Shown one piece after another: positions 32,044 to 32,575 of a DNA stretch of 32,575 bases; position 1 is the first letter of the stretch, and every line of letters starts with the position of its first letter. The notes below the pieces were generated by a model. It was not told the origin of the DNA, searched no databases, and was given only the letters and a program-made list of their open reading frames with translations. The stretch comes from a bacterium (GTDB lineage: Bacteria > Bdellovibrionota_C > UBA2361 > RFPC01): contig JAUIBK010000036.1 of NCBI GenBank assembly GCA_030428205.1, positions 1 through 32,575 on the forward strand, read 5' to 3'. Made by a program: the position numbers and the translations under genes.

Positions 32044-32575
32044 GAAACCCCACAAGCCGAGTCCCAAGCGTCTGAGGCAAGCGAGAAAGGATGGCGAAAC
32101 CGTAAAAAGTCCAGTTCTATCAGCATCTTGTGCGATGTTTGCTGGGACTCTGGCCTTCATGGCACTTATTCCTCTTTTCTGGCGTAAGAATGAGATACTG
32201 TTACAATGGTTGTTGACCCGTGGCTTTGCGGACCCAGAGTTGGCTATCCGTGAAATCACCACCCCACTCTTTCTCTTTCTTGCCGTGCCGCTTTTTGCTG
32301 CTGGGGCAGTGGGAGTCATTGTGGAGGGGCTACAGGTTGGATTTACTTTGGAGTTTTCGAGTTTACGGCTGAAATTCTCTCGATTAAATCCCGCCCAAGG
32401 GGTTAAGCGCTCTCTGTCAGGTGTAAAGAAAAGCTGGCTAGAAGGATTGAAGCTTCTTGTGCTTGGAGTACTGACTGTGTGGCTCCCTCTGTGGTTCCTC
32501 AGTTTTCTCCCGGAAATCTTCTTCTCTCCCTCTTCGGTAACCGTTGGTCTCTTTCAAACTAATGTGTTTCGTTTT
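32033..32575 (+). CDS. sctU: T3SS export switch protein SctU, 3' end beyond window
   Basis: The frame opens with TTG at 32033 behind a GGGGGA, overlapping sctT by 11 bases, and runs off the window end after 181 codons. The start reads ASEKPHKPSPKRLRQARKDG, the basic N-terminal motif of SctU/FlhB. Hydrophobic helices follow (SASCAMFAGTLAFMALIPLF, LFLFLAVPLFAAGAVGVIV), then FSRLNPAQGVKRSLS, the conserved cytoplasmic loop, and a third helix. The autocleavage NPTH motif would lie beyond the window. SctU sets the switch from needle to effector export with SctP. Confidence 0.92.
   Translation, partial: MASEKPHKPSPKRLRQARKDGETVKSPVLSASCAMFAGTLAFMALIPLFWRKNEILLQWLLTRGFADPELAIREITTPLFLFLAVPLFAAGAVGVIVEGLQVGFTLEFSSLRLKFSRLNPAQGVKRSLSGVKKSWLEGLKLLVLGVLTVWLPLWFLSFLPEIFFSPSSVTVGLFQTNVFRF

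Noticed and set aside
30360..32575. Reading the export genes as flagellar fliP-fliQ-fliR-flhB
   Set aside because: The first protein lacks the FliP signal peptide, and the preceding genes look like injectisome rod and stalk/switch proteins. T3SS is the better fit, though a tree is needed for certainty.

Overview
The window looks like a chromosomal segment of a Gram-negative, flagellated bacterium of medium GC. Five proteins start with lipoprotein signal peptides, several others are secreted, and there is a flagellin, a non-flagellar type III secretion (T3SS) export apparatus and a DprE1/DprE2 pathway. I cannot name the organism. The mix (SUI1/YciH, DprE1-DprE2, LysM and TPR lipoproteins, flagella plus T3SS) would suit a deltaproteobacterium- or Bdellovibrionota-like lineage, but that is inference.

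Layout. (1) 1-5098, plus strand: a tight operon of a cut-off GT2 glycosyltransferase, a HAD-UbiA fusion, a DprE1-like FAD oxidase, a DprE2-like SDR and a TPR lipoprotein. Together they fit synthesis of a polyprenyl-phosphate pentose (arabinose) donor for a cell-surface glycan. (2) 5262-8253, minus strand: dnaB, a NYN-domain protein, and a lipoprotein resembling a catalytically dead L,D-transpeptidase. (3) 8589-13449: lytic transglycosylase, ispF, a convergent unknown gene, folB, a DUF2797 protein and a secreted unknown. (4) 13450-16084: a flagellin gene with a sigma-28-like promoter, bracketed by two inverted copies of a ~175-bp palindromic element, then a tail-anchored unknown. (5) 16173-22000: housekeeping and envelope genes (pyruvyltransferase-like, MBL hydrolase, purN, yciH, cutA, mrp, secG). 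(6) 22093-24437: tRNA-Leu(GAG) followed by a hairpin-packed 463-bp block ending in a copy of the tRNA 3' end, then a mostly non-coding stretch with two small ORFs whose ribosome sites are locked in similar hairpins. (7) 24438-28790, minus strand: four genes of unknown function, two encoding lipoproteins. (8) 29051-32575, plus strand: sctI-like, an apparent sctO/sctP composite, sctR, sctS, sctT and the start of sctU, with overlapping stop/start codons from the composite gene onward.

Long, nearly perfect palindromes sit in many intergenic gaps (5115-5201, 7541-7607, 13702-13874, 15424-15602, 18260-18333, 28891-29040). They differ in sequence, so several palindromic repeat families may be present. 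The least ordinary parts are the tRNA-linked hairpin block, the paired start-site hairpins, the element-bracketed flagellin gene and the compact T3SS operon. All alignments, identities and folds were done by eye.
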